A stretch of DNA of 64,000 nucleotides from Dermatemys mawii. Lineage: Eukaryota > Chordata > Testudines > Dermatemydidae. Under the pieces are notes generated by a model, which was given only the letters and a program-made list of their open reading frames with translations, did not search any database and was not told where the DNA came from. The translations under genes were made by a program, and so were the position numbers. Each line of letters opens with the position of its first letter. Position 1 is the stretch's first letter. Of the stretch, positions 9,655-21,120 are shown piece by piece. The DNA lies in the NCBI GenBank assembly GCA_007922305.1, contig ML677335.1, forward strand, positions 35,203,545 through 35,267,544, read 5' to 3'.

Positions 9655-9729
9655 GTGACAACATCACCTGCATTGTACTTTTGCCAGATTCTAGTACAAG
9701 CTGTCAGTGACAGAGATATGACTAGTCAT

Positions 9730-10020
9730 TCCCAGTGGTCAGAGCAGGAATTGGTAGTCAGGAACTGGATCCAAGGGACATCAGGAATCAGAGGGTCAGG
9801 ACTGGGTTCAGGGAAGAGAGGCAATGCAGGAGCAGGGTGGGAACAAGCAGATTCAGGAGTTGCAATAAGCAAATGCTTTGAGCAGCCATTGAATGCTGCT
9901 GATGGGCTTAAGAGACAGTATTCTGTTTCTTCCAATCTATCAGGGGCTATAGCAAATCAGACAGCCTTCTACAGGCCAGCTTTGCTCAGCAGGTTGTCTA
10001 GAGACTGGCTCTGCTGCCTG
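9730..10020. repeat. CAGG/TCAGGA-rich degenerate tract, possible LTR fragment
   Basis: Phrases such as GGTCAGAGCAGG, AGTCAGGAACTGG, ATCAGGAATCAGAGGGTCAGG and GCAGGAGCAGG recur, followed by CAGCTTTGCTCAGCAGG. This composition resembles an LTR-derived reptile repeat, but no ends or duplications are visible. The 146-codon open frame across it (9655-10095) shows no recognisable domain. Confidence 0.3.
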
Positions 10021-10095
10021 ACACAAACTTTCCAAAAAGGTATACAAAGAAAATGGAACTGGGGTGAAATAGACCCTACAACAATTTGTTCTTGA

Positions 10096-11156
10096 GTTAT
10101 GTGTCACCTACTTCCCATAGTCCAAAGACTGATGGATGAACCCTTCCTTAATGGTGCTCTAAATGAAGCAATAGGAAATTAAGCAGCTTTCTTCTATTGC
10201 TGTTGTATATCAATAGTATATTCAGTCTCCTAGGCAGAGTCCTTTTCTTGTCTTCTTCAAAAGGCACTTGAACTCTAATGTGCTAGATCCTAAAGGGATA
10301 CAATAGACAATGATTTGCATATTTAGTGCTATAGTCAAACACACTTCGTGGCTTCCAAAAGAACTAATGGAAATTGGCTAAACATCTAATCAGCTTATTC
10401 AACAAGCAATTAACTAGCATGTGGAAGTCCTGCCTGGTTGGTTTGCTTGTTGCATGGACAGGAGGAGGATAGAATGGACCGGAAGGAATAAAGTGGACTT
10501 TTCTTCTGTGTGAAAAACTATCCAATATGCCTGCATTTTACATTCTCCATCTGTGTCTGTGCAATGAATTTTAGCCAGGAAAATTATTGTAGCTCAAAGA
10601 TGGAGTAAGTCCCTTATGTAACTTGGATGTCAGATTGGATTCTACAGCTGCAGTCCAAATAAATATCAATTAAAAAGTAAATATACTTCCAACAGGAAAC
10701 TTCCCCCTTACACTGGAGTTTTCCACCTTGTTCTTTTCATATTTTCTTGGAATTTTAGGGGACCATAATTAATTTTAAAGGCTGCCTCAAGTGTCAACTA
10801 AATCTCATTCTTGTTGGAGATGAAGAAAGGCATAATTCTATGACCCCCCGCTTCTAAAATGATAGGTAAGTTGGTTGCACTATACTGTGTCATTCACATC
10901 ACATAGAGAAAACTGAGCATGTAAGCATGCATACACATCTGCTAAATGATTTCCTTTAGTTACTTTGTATGGAGCTATTCACATGTAAACACATCCTAAT
11001 TCATACTTAATGCATTCCTAACATAGTACACTCATGAAAATCACCTTGAGGAATCTGAAGTTCAGTAATTCCCAATTCCTCCTTGGCAAGCACCAGAAGA
11101 TACCCTGTTAATCACCAGAGATCACACTAAAATATTCAACCCCATGCTCCTCGTGT
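10096..11156. other. No gene seen
   Basis: AT-rich unrecognised sequence without supported features. Confidence 0.45.
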
Positions 11157-11287
11157 CAACTGCCCGAAGCTGGGACTGGATCCCTCAAAATTGCTGTTTT
11201 ATTCATTTCCTCTGAAAAGTGTCAGCAGACAGACTACTGAGCTAGATGAACCATTGGTCTGACCCAGTATGGCTGTTCTTATGAGAG
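11157..11287 (+). mobile_element. CR1 LINE 3'-terminal fragment
   Basis: It contains the CR1 3' untranslated signature in order: CCCGAAGCTGGGACTGG, TTCATTTCCTCTG, ACTGAGCTAGATGAACCATT, GGTCTGACCCAGTATGGC and TGTTCTTATGAG. This matches the tail of the larger CR1 at 51760-51962. It is a severely 5'-truncated copy with no coding sequence. Confidence 0.85.
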
Positions 11288-12704
11288 TTTATTGGAATCC
11301 TCACATCTCATTTCCATATAATTTTTGTATATGGGAGCTTTGGGATTTTGTGTTTAGTTGGGAACAGGAAGTGAGGGGGTATTGCAGCCTAACTACAATG
11401 GCTTAGATTTTATTATTTAGATTTCTTAATTAGACAAACCAGGTGATGTTCACCCCTCTGCAGAAGACCAGTACAAGGCCAAAAGCACTACTGATATCCC
11501 ACATATTTTCAGGTCCTAAGTGGTGCATGGCTTTTGTGCTGACACGGCAGTGGAGTGAATTTCACTCATTGGGAGTACATACCCATTCATATTGTATGGG
11601 TAGACAGCTTAGGAAGTTATTTTTGATGTAGAGTCCTTAGGCAGTTTTATATTTCTTTCCTAAAAGAACAAGGTAAATTTATATTTATACATAAAACATT
11701 TAATTGTACCTAGAGATTTGTTCTTACACTTCATAACTTTAAAAGTGGTTTTTCTTCTCCCTCTACACATGCATTTCTATGAAGAAGAGAATTGTAAAAT
11801 GAACTGATATTTCTGTAAGTTATAGCTATGTCTTTCCCCTCAAATCATTTAGATAGGCCTTTTAGCATACAAGATGTTTTGACTATGTATATTTAATCTT
11901 TGTCAGTTGCTATGCAAGATTTTGTTGTTATGCAAGATTTACAGAGATGGAACATACTGTCAAAGTTAATATAATGGGTGAACATTTCCAAATTTGGTGG
12001 ACTATATCATATATGGTGTTTGATTTTAAACAATTCTCTAAAACTGTTCAGTAGGCACATCCTATGGCTGGAATTAGCAGACAATTAAAAATGATTGTCC
12101 AAGGAAGCCTATAAAAATATCCCCCCAAATGCAAGTATGCAGTAAAAACTGGAACCAGTTAAATACTGAAAGGAATGTTTCACTTTACTCATACTAAATC
12201 TGGATTCACACACAAACAAGGATAACAAAAAGAGCCAGACACTTTACAATCAAATTCACTTCGAATCCATACCACATTAATAATCCTCCATATCATCCCA
12301 TCCAGTCCCGAATGCCTTTGAAAAAAAGGAGGGTCTTGAAAAGTGTTTGGAATGTTAAAATACACACTATGAAAGTGCCATTGTAGCAGCATGAATTTTT
12401 TAATGTGTTATAATCCCTATTTTGAGTACTCTAAGGATAACTTTTTATAGCACAATATGCCAAATTATACACTTGTAACCACCGAAACAAATGGAAATGA
12501 ATTACTTACAAATAGAAGCAGATGTGACTATTTGACCTGACTGAAATTCAGAATTTCCATTACAACAAAAATTCTTAACATTTTGAAATTTCCTTTCATC
12601 CCAAATCAGAATGAGAAGTCTAATTTTATAAATTTTCTGAAAAATTTTTAAGTATCAAACACCTCCATTTTGTAAGGTCATCATGCTTCATTTCAACTTT
12701 GTGA
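11288..12704. other. No gene seen
   Basis: AT-rich. An AATTTTCAAAT/GAAATTTC-rich stretch at 12540-12660 resembles the 'GAAAATTTT...GACCAGCTC' repeat noted at 13900, 27170 and 33420, but it is very degenerate. Confidence 0.4.
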
Positions 12705-12745
12705 AGCTATTGTAGCCATGTTGGTCCCAGGATGAGAGAAAAAAG
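12705..12745 (+). repeat. Left end of a dispersed foldback repeat
   Basis: It reads GAAGCTATTGTAGCCATGTT, then GGTCCCAGGATGAGAGA. In other reptile copies I recall this being followed directly by GACAAGGTGGGTGAGGTAATATCTTTTATTGG. That continuation appears only at about 13398-13545, so the copy seems to be interrupted. Confidence 0.5.
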
Positions 12746-12754
12746 ATGTATGAG

Positions 12755-13390
12755 TGTTAGTATACAGGCTTGTTTGTCAGCCTGAGATAGAATTTTGGGT
12801 TTGACCTTTTGATACTCTTAATATATTATACTAATAAGTTTGAATAAAGAGAATGTGTATTGCTTCTGGCTGGCCAGATGTGTTTGTTAGCATAATGGGA
12901 ATGAACAGATAAGAGTATTTAAAGTGTTGCTGGAGCACACACTTTAAGATTGCTTGAACCCCCTATCTCAAGTCAAGGTAGCAGTCAGGAGGGGCAAAGG
13001 TATAAAAAACACTAAAAGGCCAAAAATGCCTGTCCCTTTTGGTAGGCCACCTCACTCCTCACCTTTCCCCTGGGATATAAAAGAAAGGTGGGATGAAGAC
13101 CCTATACTCACAGCCCCACAAAATGGAACATGAGCATAAGTTGTAAGGGCTGGGAATGAGGGAGTGCACTGCAGGTACATTTGGGCCTGCTAAGAAAGGG
13201 GGAATGGGGACATGAGGTAAAGGTTTTGCGGCATCAGAGCTGGGAATGGAACACTGGAAAACAGACTCTGCCAGCAGGTAAAGCAATGGATTTACTTGCT
13301 TGAAACTAACCCCAATAAACATTGCATTGCCTGCACTTCAGACTTTGGACCTCTGCCTGCGTGACAAGAACCAAGGGAGGAGATAAAGGG
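12755..13390 (+). mobile_element. LTR-like insertion inside the foldback repeat
   Basis: The roughly 640-bp segment separates the two halves of the dispersed repeat. It holds a TATAAAA-like box (GGGATATAAAAG, about 13072) and a poly(A) signal in CCCCAATAAACATTGCATTG (about 13310), followed by a short GC-richer tail. This order fits a solo LTR on +. The exact ends and a target duplication were not found, so this is tentative. Confidence 0.35.
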
Positions 13391-13397
13391 AAAGCTC

Positions 13398-13545
13398 TCT
13401 CAGAGTGAGTAATATCTTTTATTGTTGGTCAAAGAGACAAGCTTTTGATCTCCAGAGTTCTTCCTCAGCAGTTTGTCTTTGACCAGCAGAAGTTGTTCCA
13501 ATGAAAGATATTACCTCATCCACTTTGTCTCTCTGATGTCAACTG
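13398..13545. repeat. Right part of the foldback repeat with inverted arms
   Basis: AGTAATATCTTTTATTG and TTGGTCAAAGAGACAAGC on the left are mirrored by GACCAGCAGAAG, TTCCAATGAAAGATATTACC and CTTTGTCTCTCTGATG on the right. The arms can fold back. It completes the fragment starting at 12705. Confidence 0.6.
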
Positions 13546-13692
13546 TGTCATTTCAAATTAGTCAATTTGTCAATTTAATTGAATCAACATTTTCTGACTG
13601 GAAAGTTGTTCTATCAGAATTTTTTCTACCAGGTCTAGTAAACCTATATGTTGCTATTATGCAGAATAACTGCAATTTAAAAACACATATGC

Positions 13693-13777
13693 AGGCCTGA
13701 TTCCGAAGCTGCTCCATGTGCAGAACTCCCATTGAGTTCAATGGGAATTATAGGGAGCAAATTCACCATTGGACCCA
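13693..13777. repeat. Small palindromic repeat, CCATTGAAGTCAATGG family
   Basis: It runs GGCCTGATTCCGAAGCTGC, then CTCCCATTGAGTTCAATGGG (a near-perfect palindromic centre), then GGAGCAAATTCACC. Confidence 0.65.
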
Positions 13778-13899
13778 ATTCTTTATAAAACAAGAGTTGC
13801 CCTTCCTTATGATAGTGGTGAATTTGGTTTGTTGATCAGATACAGAAACCATGATGATGTATGTGGATTAATGTCTATAAAGAGTTATCATTAGGGATG

Positions 13900-14275
13900 A
13901 TTTAATTTTTTTTTTAATTAAAAGATTCTTTTAGGATAAAAAAATGGCTTTTCAAAAACAAAACTGAAAATTTTTGTTTAGGTCAAAATTTTCTTGGTTA
14001 AATTTGTTTTTTTCCCCTGCCTTTCTCTTTCTTTCCTCATTCCCATTTCCAGTGGGGGAAGGGTCGGGAGGAGGAAGGAAAAGGCAGGAGGTAGAGAAAG
14101 GAGAAACCTAAAACAATAGTTCAATTTTTGAAAACCAAAAACATTCAGGTTTGTTTCACTGAATTTTTTTAAATTCTATGTAAAATTTTGAAATAAATGG
14201 AAAATGTTCATCTTGTTCAAAGTATTTGGAGGAAAATATATAAGTTTTGTTTTAAGCCAGCTCCATTAGCAAACA
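13900..14275. repeat. Degenerate GAAAATTTT/CCAGCTCC dispersed repeat
   Basis: It contains AAAACTGAAAATTTTTGTTT, GGTCAAAATTTTCTTGG, GTTTCACTGAATTTTTTT and AAGCCAGCTCC. Similar strings recur at 27130-27300 and 33415-33500. A purine tract (GGGAAGGGTCGGGAGGAGG) sits inside it near 14056. Confidence 0.4.
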
Positions 14276-14409
14276 TTGGTAGTTATAAGTTGGCATACAC
14301 CTGAGAGATTCTTGAATTAATCTTCCATAAGACACTTTCTAAAAAAAAAAAAATTGCTAACAGTTTCCAATTATTTCTTTATTTCTATGTGAGTAAGAAA
14401 CTCTTAATT

Positions 14410-14488
14410 TATATTATATATATAATATATATACACACACACACACATATATATAATAAAATATCATACACACACACACACCCCCCAT
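14410..14488. repeat. (TA)n/(CA)n compound microsatellite
   Basis: TATA-rich and CACACA runs alternate twice, ending in CACACCCCCC. It is immediately followed by the hairpin at 14493. Confidence 0.95.
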
Positions 14489-14492
14489 CTTA

Positions 14493-14521
14493 CTTTATGG
14501 AGATACTGTATCTCCATAAAG
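14493..14521. repeat. Perfect 13-bp hairpin with a 3-base loop
   Basis: CTTTATGGAGATA (14493-14505), CTG, TATCTCCATAAAG (14509-14521). The arms are perfectly complementary. Confidence 0.95.
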
Positions 14522-16788
14522 CAAGATCCTGATTTTAATGCATTTGCTCTTTTATTTCATAAATATTCCTTTGGGCAAATTTATATAATTAGAAGCATAG
14601 TTAGCTCCAATCACCGACAGTAGGAATAAGAGTAATACGCCTATGCACCTTCCACATCCAAAAATTCCCAGTCTGGCAGTAATGGCAGCATTGCCTTAAT
14701 GGAAAGCAGTACTGAGTGTGAGATTCCTAAGCCACCCTTCACTAAACCTTCTTCATACTCAAGCCATCCACAAATATTTGAACAAACAGATTTGATTTGC
14801 ACTATACCACATAGGTCAATTAAACAGGATTTTAACAAAGGAGAAAATTCCAGGGCTACGTGCATTCTTCTTAGACAGCTCTGCATCCAGCACCCCAGAG
14901 TTTAAATCTAGAGGCTGTAAAACAGGAACATGACCCACAGTTGTCAGTAGGGATATATAAATAAGTATCTTTTAAACCAACTTTTTGACAGAGCTGTGTT
15001 TCTCTCTCAGATAGACAGTTTGATAAAAGTCTGTCAAGGACTGCTAAATAATACAGTTTGCTTAACCTAGATGTAATTTCAGGATCACTTATCTGTTTAG
15101 CTGTTAAATCACTTCATCTAAATATCTGAATGATTATGGCTCAAACTCAGTTGTACGTAGTGTAAAGAGAGATCAAGTGCGAAAAGTTCTAGCATTGGTA
15201 TATCACAGCATGCCATTAGTCATTCTATTATACTTCATTCAGTATTCATACAAAAATCAGTTTCTCCAAAGAAAAATGGACGTTTGTCAATGTTGTTTTA
15301 TTAATAGTTAGATAATTGCATAGATTTCTTTTGTTGGAATCTAGCTTTTATTTCCTATACTAAAGCCATTTTATTTGGCTTTGGAAATATGGAACCCGAG
15401 AGGTGTTCTGAGTGCTGTGCCTCATTCAGCTGGTCAGCAATGCTGTATATTTCCTATCACAAATCTCAAGCAAAACAAAGATTTACATTTGGTTGGAAAA
15501 AATCAATTGTTCAATGATATGGAAAAAAAAAAGATCTGGTGTCTCCCTGAGTCAATTTTTTCATCAAATAGAAAATCTCAAACAAAATGAAATTTGTTAC
15601 AATTGAAGAGTCATTTTCCATTAAAAAAAAAGAGTTTGGATGAAAGTGTCAATCAGCTGTAATACCTAATAGAGGAGCACTGAGGAGATGCAGAGCAGCA
15701 GCCTGCTGAGCAGGCAACACAGCAGCCTCCATGACCATGACAGGAAATCCTTCTGCTTCCCTGCAGCCTGAGACTTTGGCCAAGACTAAAAGTTCCAGGA
15801 TGGGTGTTTAAAAACCTGAACACTCCTAGTCAAACCAGGATACCTGGGGGCAAGGGGAAGAGTAGAAAAAGACTCCGAATTTTAACTCTAAAGTCCCTTA
15901 AGCAGTATACAGCTCTTCAGTTTCTTAAGTCTTCATTTCTCATCTTGTGCAATGGCTGGACTAGCAACCCCACCTTCCTCTTTTCCCCTGTCCCCAAGGC
16001 CAGTCCCCTAGCATTCCACTTACTTCTCTTTATAGACCTATTAATTGAGCCCATCAGCTTTCCCTCCTGTTCCTAATATAGTATGTGGTACACTTACTAT
16101 TCATTATTTGTTCTCACCCACAATGTGGTGACCACTGTCCAAATGGATAAAGCACATACACACCCTCACCCTGAAGAGATTACAAGGTCTTTATGCCTTT
16201 TGTTATATAAATGTAGTTTCCACACTAATCCATGCACATGAACATACTAAAGAACCTCTCTCCTCAACAAGGCCAACGAAGCAAAATTCGTTTGTGCATT
16301 TCTAGAACATGCATTTGGAGATATTGGTGGGGAAAAGGAGAGAAAATAGGGACAAATTAGAGAAACTCACTGTTTCTGACAATGGCCAGGGCTGGTGCAA
16401 ATGCATCATGAAAAAGTAGAGCAATTTAGGAGTGGCTTTAATGGATACCAGCTGGTTATTGTTCCCATGGAATCATATACCAGTTGGAAATTGACAGAGG
16501 TTAAATGTGTTCATCCTACTATTATACAGCCCCTACACTAATTGGGAATTTGGTATAGAAGCTCGCTATGCCATGTTACAGCAACTTGCCAGGTAGGCTC
16601 ATATTCTGCCACTTTGTTCCACCTATACATTTAAGTCAGAGGGCTTTTTTTGGCTGAATTGGGACTACGGTTTGCAAGCCTTTAAAGATTTTCTCCATCT
16701 CTTTTCTTTAGGGGAAATCCTCTCTTCAGTGTCCAAATCACTAGTAATCAATGGCGCCATCTGCCAAGTCATTTTTCCTATTGCTTTT

Positions 16789-16821
<33 letters not shown>

Positions 16822-19800
16822 AGAACAAAAAACCCCCAAACTATTCTGTGCACCATAATACAACAAAGTGTGGCTGTTGGAGTCTTAGCCCATGTCCATC
16901 GCCATAGTGATGAGTGCCTATGGAACTATGGCACAAAAATCAGGGGTTCTGGGATAACTTCCAATAACACTTCTTCCTTAAGAGGAGTAGAGAATTTGCA
17001 GCTTAGTGATGAGATGTTAATGACTTTTCCTCTAGGATAGTGTTTCTCCTTATCCTCCCTCATCATCCCCCATTACTTTTCATTTGTCTTCTCTTCTCCT
17101 TTGAGCCCCTCACTACTCCTTTTTCTTCCTCCTGTACTTTTTTCAAAGTTCTCTCCACACTTGTTTCTGAACTCTGATCTACTAAAACATGTTTCTTCTT
17201 TCCTTTATCATACTCGTATCCGAATACTAAAAAAACAAATCCAACCCCCCAGGATTGCTTGGGGTAATAAGGGGCAACCTAGCAACAACCATAAAACATA
17301 TCTAATCAATATTCTTCCACATATCAGAATATTGTGGGGTAGTGTAGCATTATGAAATCTACAATTTCTCAGTAGCCCTCTCTCTATAAATATAATTTTA
17401 AGTTGGAAATCCCATTGCTACTTTACAGAAACCAAAAGGAAGGAAATGGGAAGCTTCTTTGCATTGTACTAAACTGATCTTGCAAGGTCTGCATTGTGGA
17501 GTAGATTATAGTAGTTCTTTCCTTGTCACAACAAATAAGAATCCGAGAACTGCCACAAAAAATTTGAAGGGTAAGTTTATTCTGCTAGCCTATTTTAAGC
17601 AGTACTTAAAATGTTTGGTGACTAAAGCCAAGATGCATTGTTGCAAGGGCAGCATGAAATATATAGAAAAAGGGCTCCTTCTTCTAGGAAGCCAAAATAT
17701 TTCAACACCGATAAGGACAAATTATGCATTTGCATTCAGATATGAATGATACTGTCAATGACATCAGTGGCACCTCTGCGTATGCATGAAGAATGAATTC
17801 CTTTCCTTGAGTGAAGAGTCTCACGAAGAGTCCAAAATCTGCATAGCTACTCATATGAAGGAAAAAAATGTCTATGGGCTAAATGGCTACTGTAAATACA
17901 AGCTACCATATATCCAGCCTCTCCTCTCACCGCTAAAAAAAAGCTTATACCACAGCTTTGCATGTAGTGAAAGCTACAGTATGGATTGCCTTTGCAGGGT
18001 AAGAACATGCATCTGACCACAAACAAGGGGAATAGTGGTGAAGCTTCTGATTTACGTTCCATATTGAGTCATCATTAGCAGCAGACAAACAGCAGGAATT
18101 CAAGGGCAGAGAAGGCTGTTTTGGTTACATAAAGATATGGTCATATGTGGAGTCTTGAGTAGTCTACTTACTGCGTAGAAAAATCTTGTCTTACCACGGT
18201 TTGCTGGAGTTGACTACTTAGATTTAAAAATAAAACCCAAAACAGTATACATCCCCAAATAAATTCACATTCTGTGAACATTTATGCTAAGTTCATACGC
18301 TTAAATATATTTGTTTTCTGTGAGAATACACAGTGGTACGTGTACTATTATTCCTATCAGGTATCAGAAACAAACAAACAACTAAGCAATATAGCTTAAA
18401 TAGCAATTTGGACAGCAGAGGAAATGTGTGTTCAATGTTGCTAAATAATTTGGAACAAAACTTCCAAGATGTTTGTCTGCAGACATTCCACCAGGAGGAA
18501 AGCAGGCAAAATGACATTAAATACATTTATTTTGGTTATGAATGATTTGTTTAGCTCTGCTTACACTAAAGGAGCAACCATCTTTTAAAAGGTTGCTATT
18601 TATCATGGAAATTAATTGACTAGGAATTAAGCGTTTCCTTTTTCAGAATACAAATGAATAAAAGTCAACCATTTATATTGTCTCTTAATGTTATTTAGAA
18701 TGCAAGTATTCTTTGCCTCATCTGTTTGAAGGGGATGTAAGGATTTATTTTGCTTTTTGGGAGACAATATTGCTAATTAGCACACAATACAATAACATTT
18801 CAATTATAGGTAAAAACACTTTACTACCCTTAAAAGGTACATTAAGTCCATTAATATTACACTTGCTTTTGGGGCTTAAACTTGTACAGCAGAAAGAAAG
18901 AACTATTCTAATAATTTATCCCTTTCTGTATATATTTAATCTCAAGCAGAGGTTTTCTCCCAGTTTTGTGGAATTAAAAATAAGGACCTAGTTTAGCAAA
19001 AAAAGTTAAGCATTAGCAACTTTCCCAGCCATTAGCGTTACACAGGGAGAGGATCAACAGCATGCTATGGAATTGCAAATACAACTCAGACTTTATTGCT
19101 TTTGCACTTCTTTTGCAGCTAGAAGGCCCAACTTTATTGGCTGAACAAGAGACAAAATTAAAAATCATCATTACAGAGACCACCAAGGACTCGTGCCTTG
19201 TCACAGAACATAATCAAATTATGTGTTCACTCCCATTACTCAAAGGAACCAGGTTCACTTGTATATGGAAGCATTACACCGCTCATTCCCATACTCACAT
19301 AAATGTCTATTATAAGCCTCACTAATTATCTTCTATTAAGAATAAGCTAATTAGATACTTTGCTCTTGCAAGGGTGAAAGAGACGCAGTAGTGCAGTACA
19401 TAATTCATATTCCACTACAATAACTAAACAAATGAGGAAGCAAAAGTAAAACCCCAAGAAAATGGAAAGAGCAAACATTGAAATACCAATTATGTTTTGG
19501 TTACTTGGGGTGATAAGTTAATTTACAGGGCTAAGTAAAATATAAAAATCTACAAAACACCACAATAAAAGTCAAAACTAAATCTATCACATTCAGCTTT
19601 TGGTAAGTGTAACAGCTAAACAACCTGTAGGGAAAAATTACACAAATTCAGAAGGTTTATTTAACAGTTTGCACTAGCCCTACATGACTATTTAAAACCA
19701 TAGAGTTATAACCACATGACTAAAGATATTCACCTGCCCAGCACTGTGGGTTTACATTATCAGATTTATAGAGTTTAAAAGACACTATGGGGTTCCCCCC

Positions 19801-20916
19801 ACCCATTGCAACGATTTTAAAGCGTATATATTTATAGGACCAAATTTTATCTGGCAGCTAGAACATGATTTAAGGGACCTAGTGAATGAACGAACATATT
19901 TGTTTCTAGCCAAGATTAGCTACAGGCCACACATCTCCTTCACAAATAAAATTCTGCCAAGGAGAATAATCTGCTCAGGAGATGGGCTCTACTTCTGAGT
20001 CTATCATAGAGTTTACATGAATAAACATGCCCACTCTATACCTGACCCTTAAGTCTTTTCATCACAACATTTCTTCATCCTCTGTCATGGAAGGCCTGTA
20101 CAATGGCTTCTCTACAGTTTTGGAGGAACTGGAATAAGGACAGCCAACTGTTGACTCTTACTCCACTCCTGATTATTGTTCGTTGCTGTTATCAATGCAG
20201 AAGTCAGCCAGAAAATGGCCCTTAAAAGCAAAATGATTTGTTTTTTTCTGTTAGATATTTTGGTTAATTAAGATGCAGCTAATATAGTATCAGCAACTGG
20301 AGAGGGACGAACACCATTTGCGCATTATTTTTACACTTTAGCTTGAGACAAAAAAACAGGAATAATAGGAAAAAACCCAAACAACCTTGGGTTCCTGTTT
20401 AAAGCAGTTCTTAAAATATTTGATCCAGATTTGCCCTTCTCTATTAGCAACAAGGGCTAGTGATTCTTACTTGCCCAGACTTTACTTAGTAGCTAATCGC
20501 AAGTCTTTACTGATTTTTCAGTTCACACTGTAATTTCTATTTACAGCCTGAGGGCCGCATTCATAATAAAAAGAAAACCCAATCAATAAATAAAAATGGG
20601 CCAAGTTTTGCCTTTAGAGATATATATACACACACACATCATTTGAAGTCTCAATGCCTCAGTCTGTAGTGGATTGCAAGTTTGAGGTTTGTTAGAAGCA
20701 GCATAAAAGGCAAAAGTACGGGGTGGGGGGTAAATGTAAGGAGATTTTATGCTAGTTGAATTTGAAGATCTTTGCTTTTCTATGGGAAAGCCATAATACC
20801 ACCATAGATTGCATGCACCCTTATATGGGGTATATAGCTGTTGAACACATTCTGTAGAGCATAAACAGTTACATTTGATCTAAATTAGATCATGTTTAAA
20901 AGCAAAGGAAACAACC
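14522..20916. other. No gene seen; AT-rich with simple repeats
   Basis: The stretch holds a 31-base A run at 16790-16820 and short T-rich tracts but no recognised transposon. The open frames (for example 16672-17040, which merely reads through the poly(A), and 17101-17355) have no domain and low-complexity, random-looking composition. If host-regulatory DNA exists in this window, long unique stretches like this are the natural place to look, but nothing proves it. Confidence 0.5.
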
Positions 20917-21120
20917 TTCATGTAAATGGATGTTACTGTGTGTGCACATGTATGTGTTTATAAACTGCTACAGAAATAAGCCAGCCTTCCCCTGGGACAG
21001 GGTCTATTTTTTCCTCCTATGAGAAGCAAAAGAGCAAAACTACATGAATAGGGGAAGGCTGGCTTATTTCTGTAGCAGTTTATAAACATGTGCACACACA
21101 CCAATATCCATTAACATGAA
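20917..21120. repeat. Long inverted repeat (hairpin), 77/71-bp arms
   Basis: The left arm is 20917-20993 and the right arm is 21050-21120, separated by 56 bp. After removing one 6-bp insertion in the left arm (TATGTG), 67 of 71 positions pair. The inner 40 or so positions, through TTTATAAACTGC, AGAAATAAGCC and AGCCTTCCCCT, pair perfectly. No element ends or target duplications are evident and no copy was noticed elsewhere in the window. Confidence 0.95.

Noticed and set aside
9655..10095. A 146-codon + frame as a host gene
   Set aside because: It reads through degenerate CAGG-rich repeats with no domain, no splice context and no conserved motif.
16672..17040. A 122-codon + frame containing poly-Lys
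   Set aside because: The Lys run is the 31-base A tract; nothing around it resembles a gene. A processed pseudogene ending in the poly(A) was considered, but the preceding sequence is not recognisable as a transcript.
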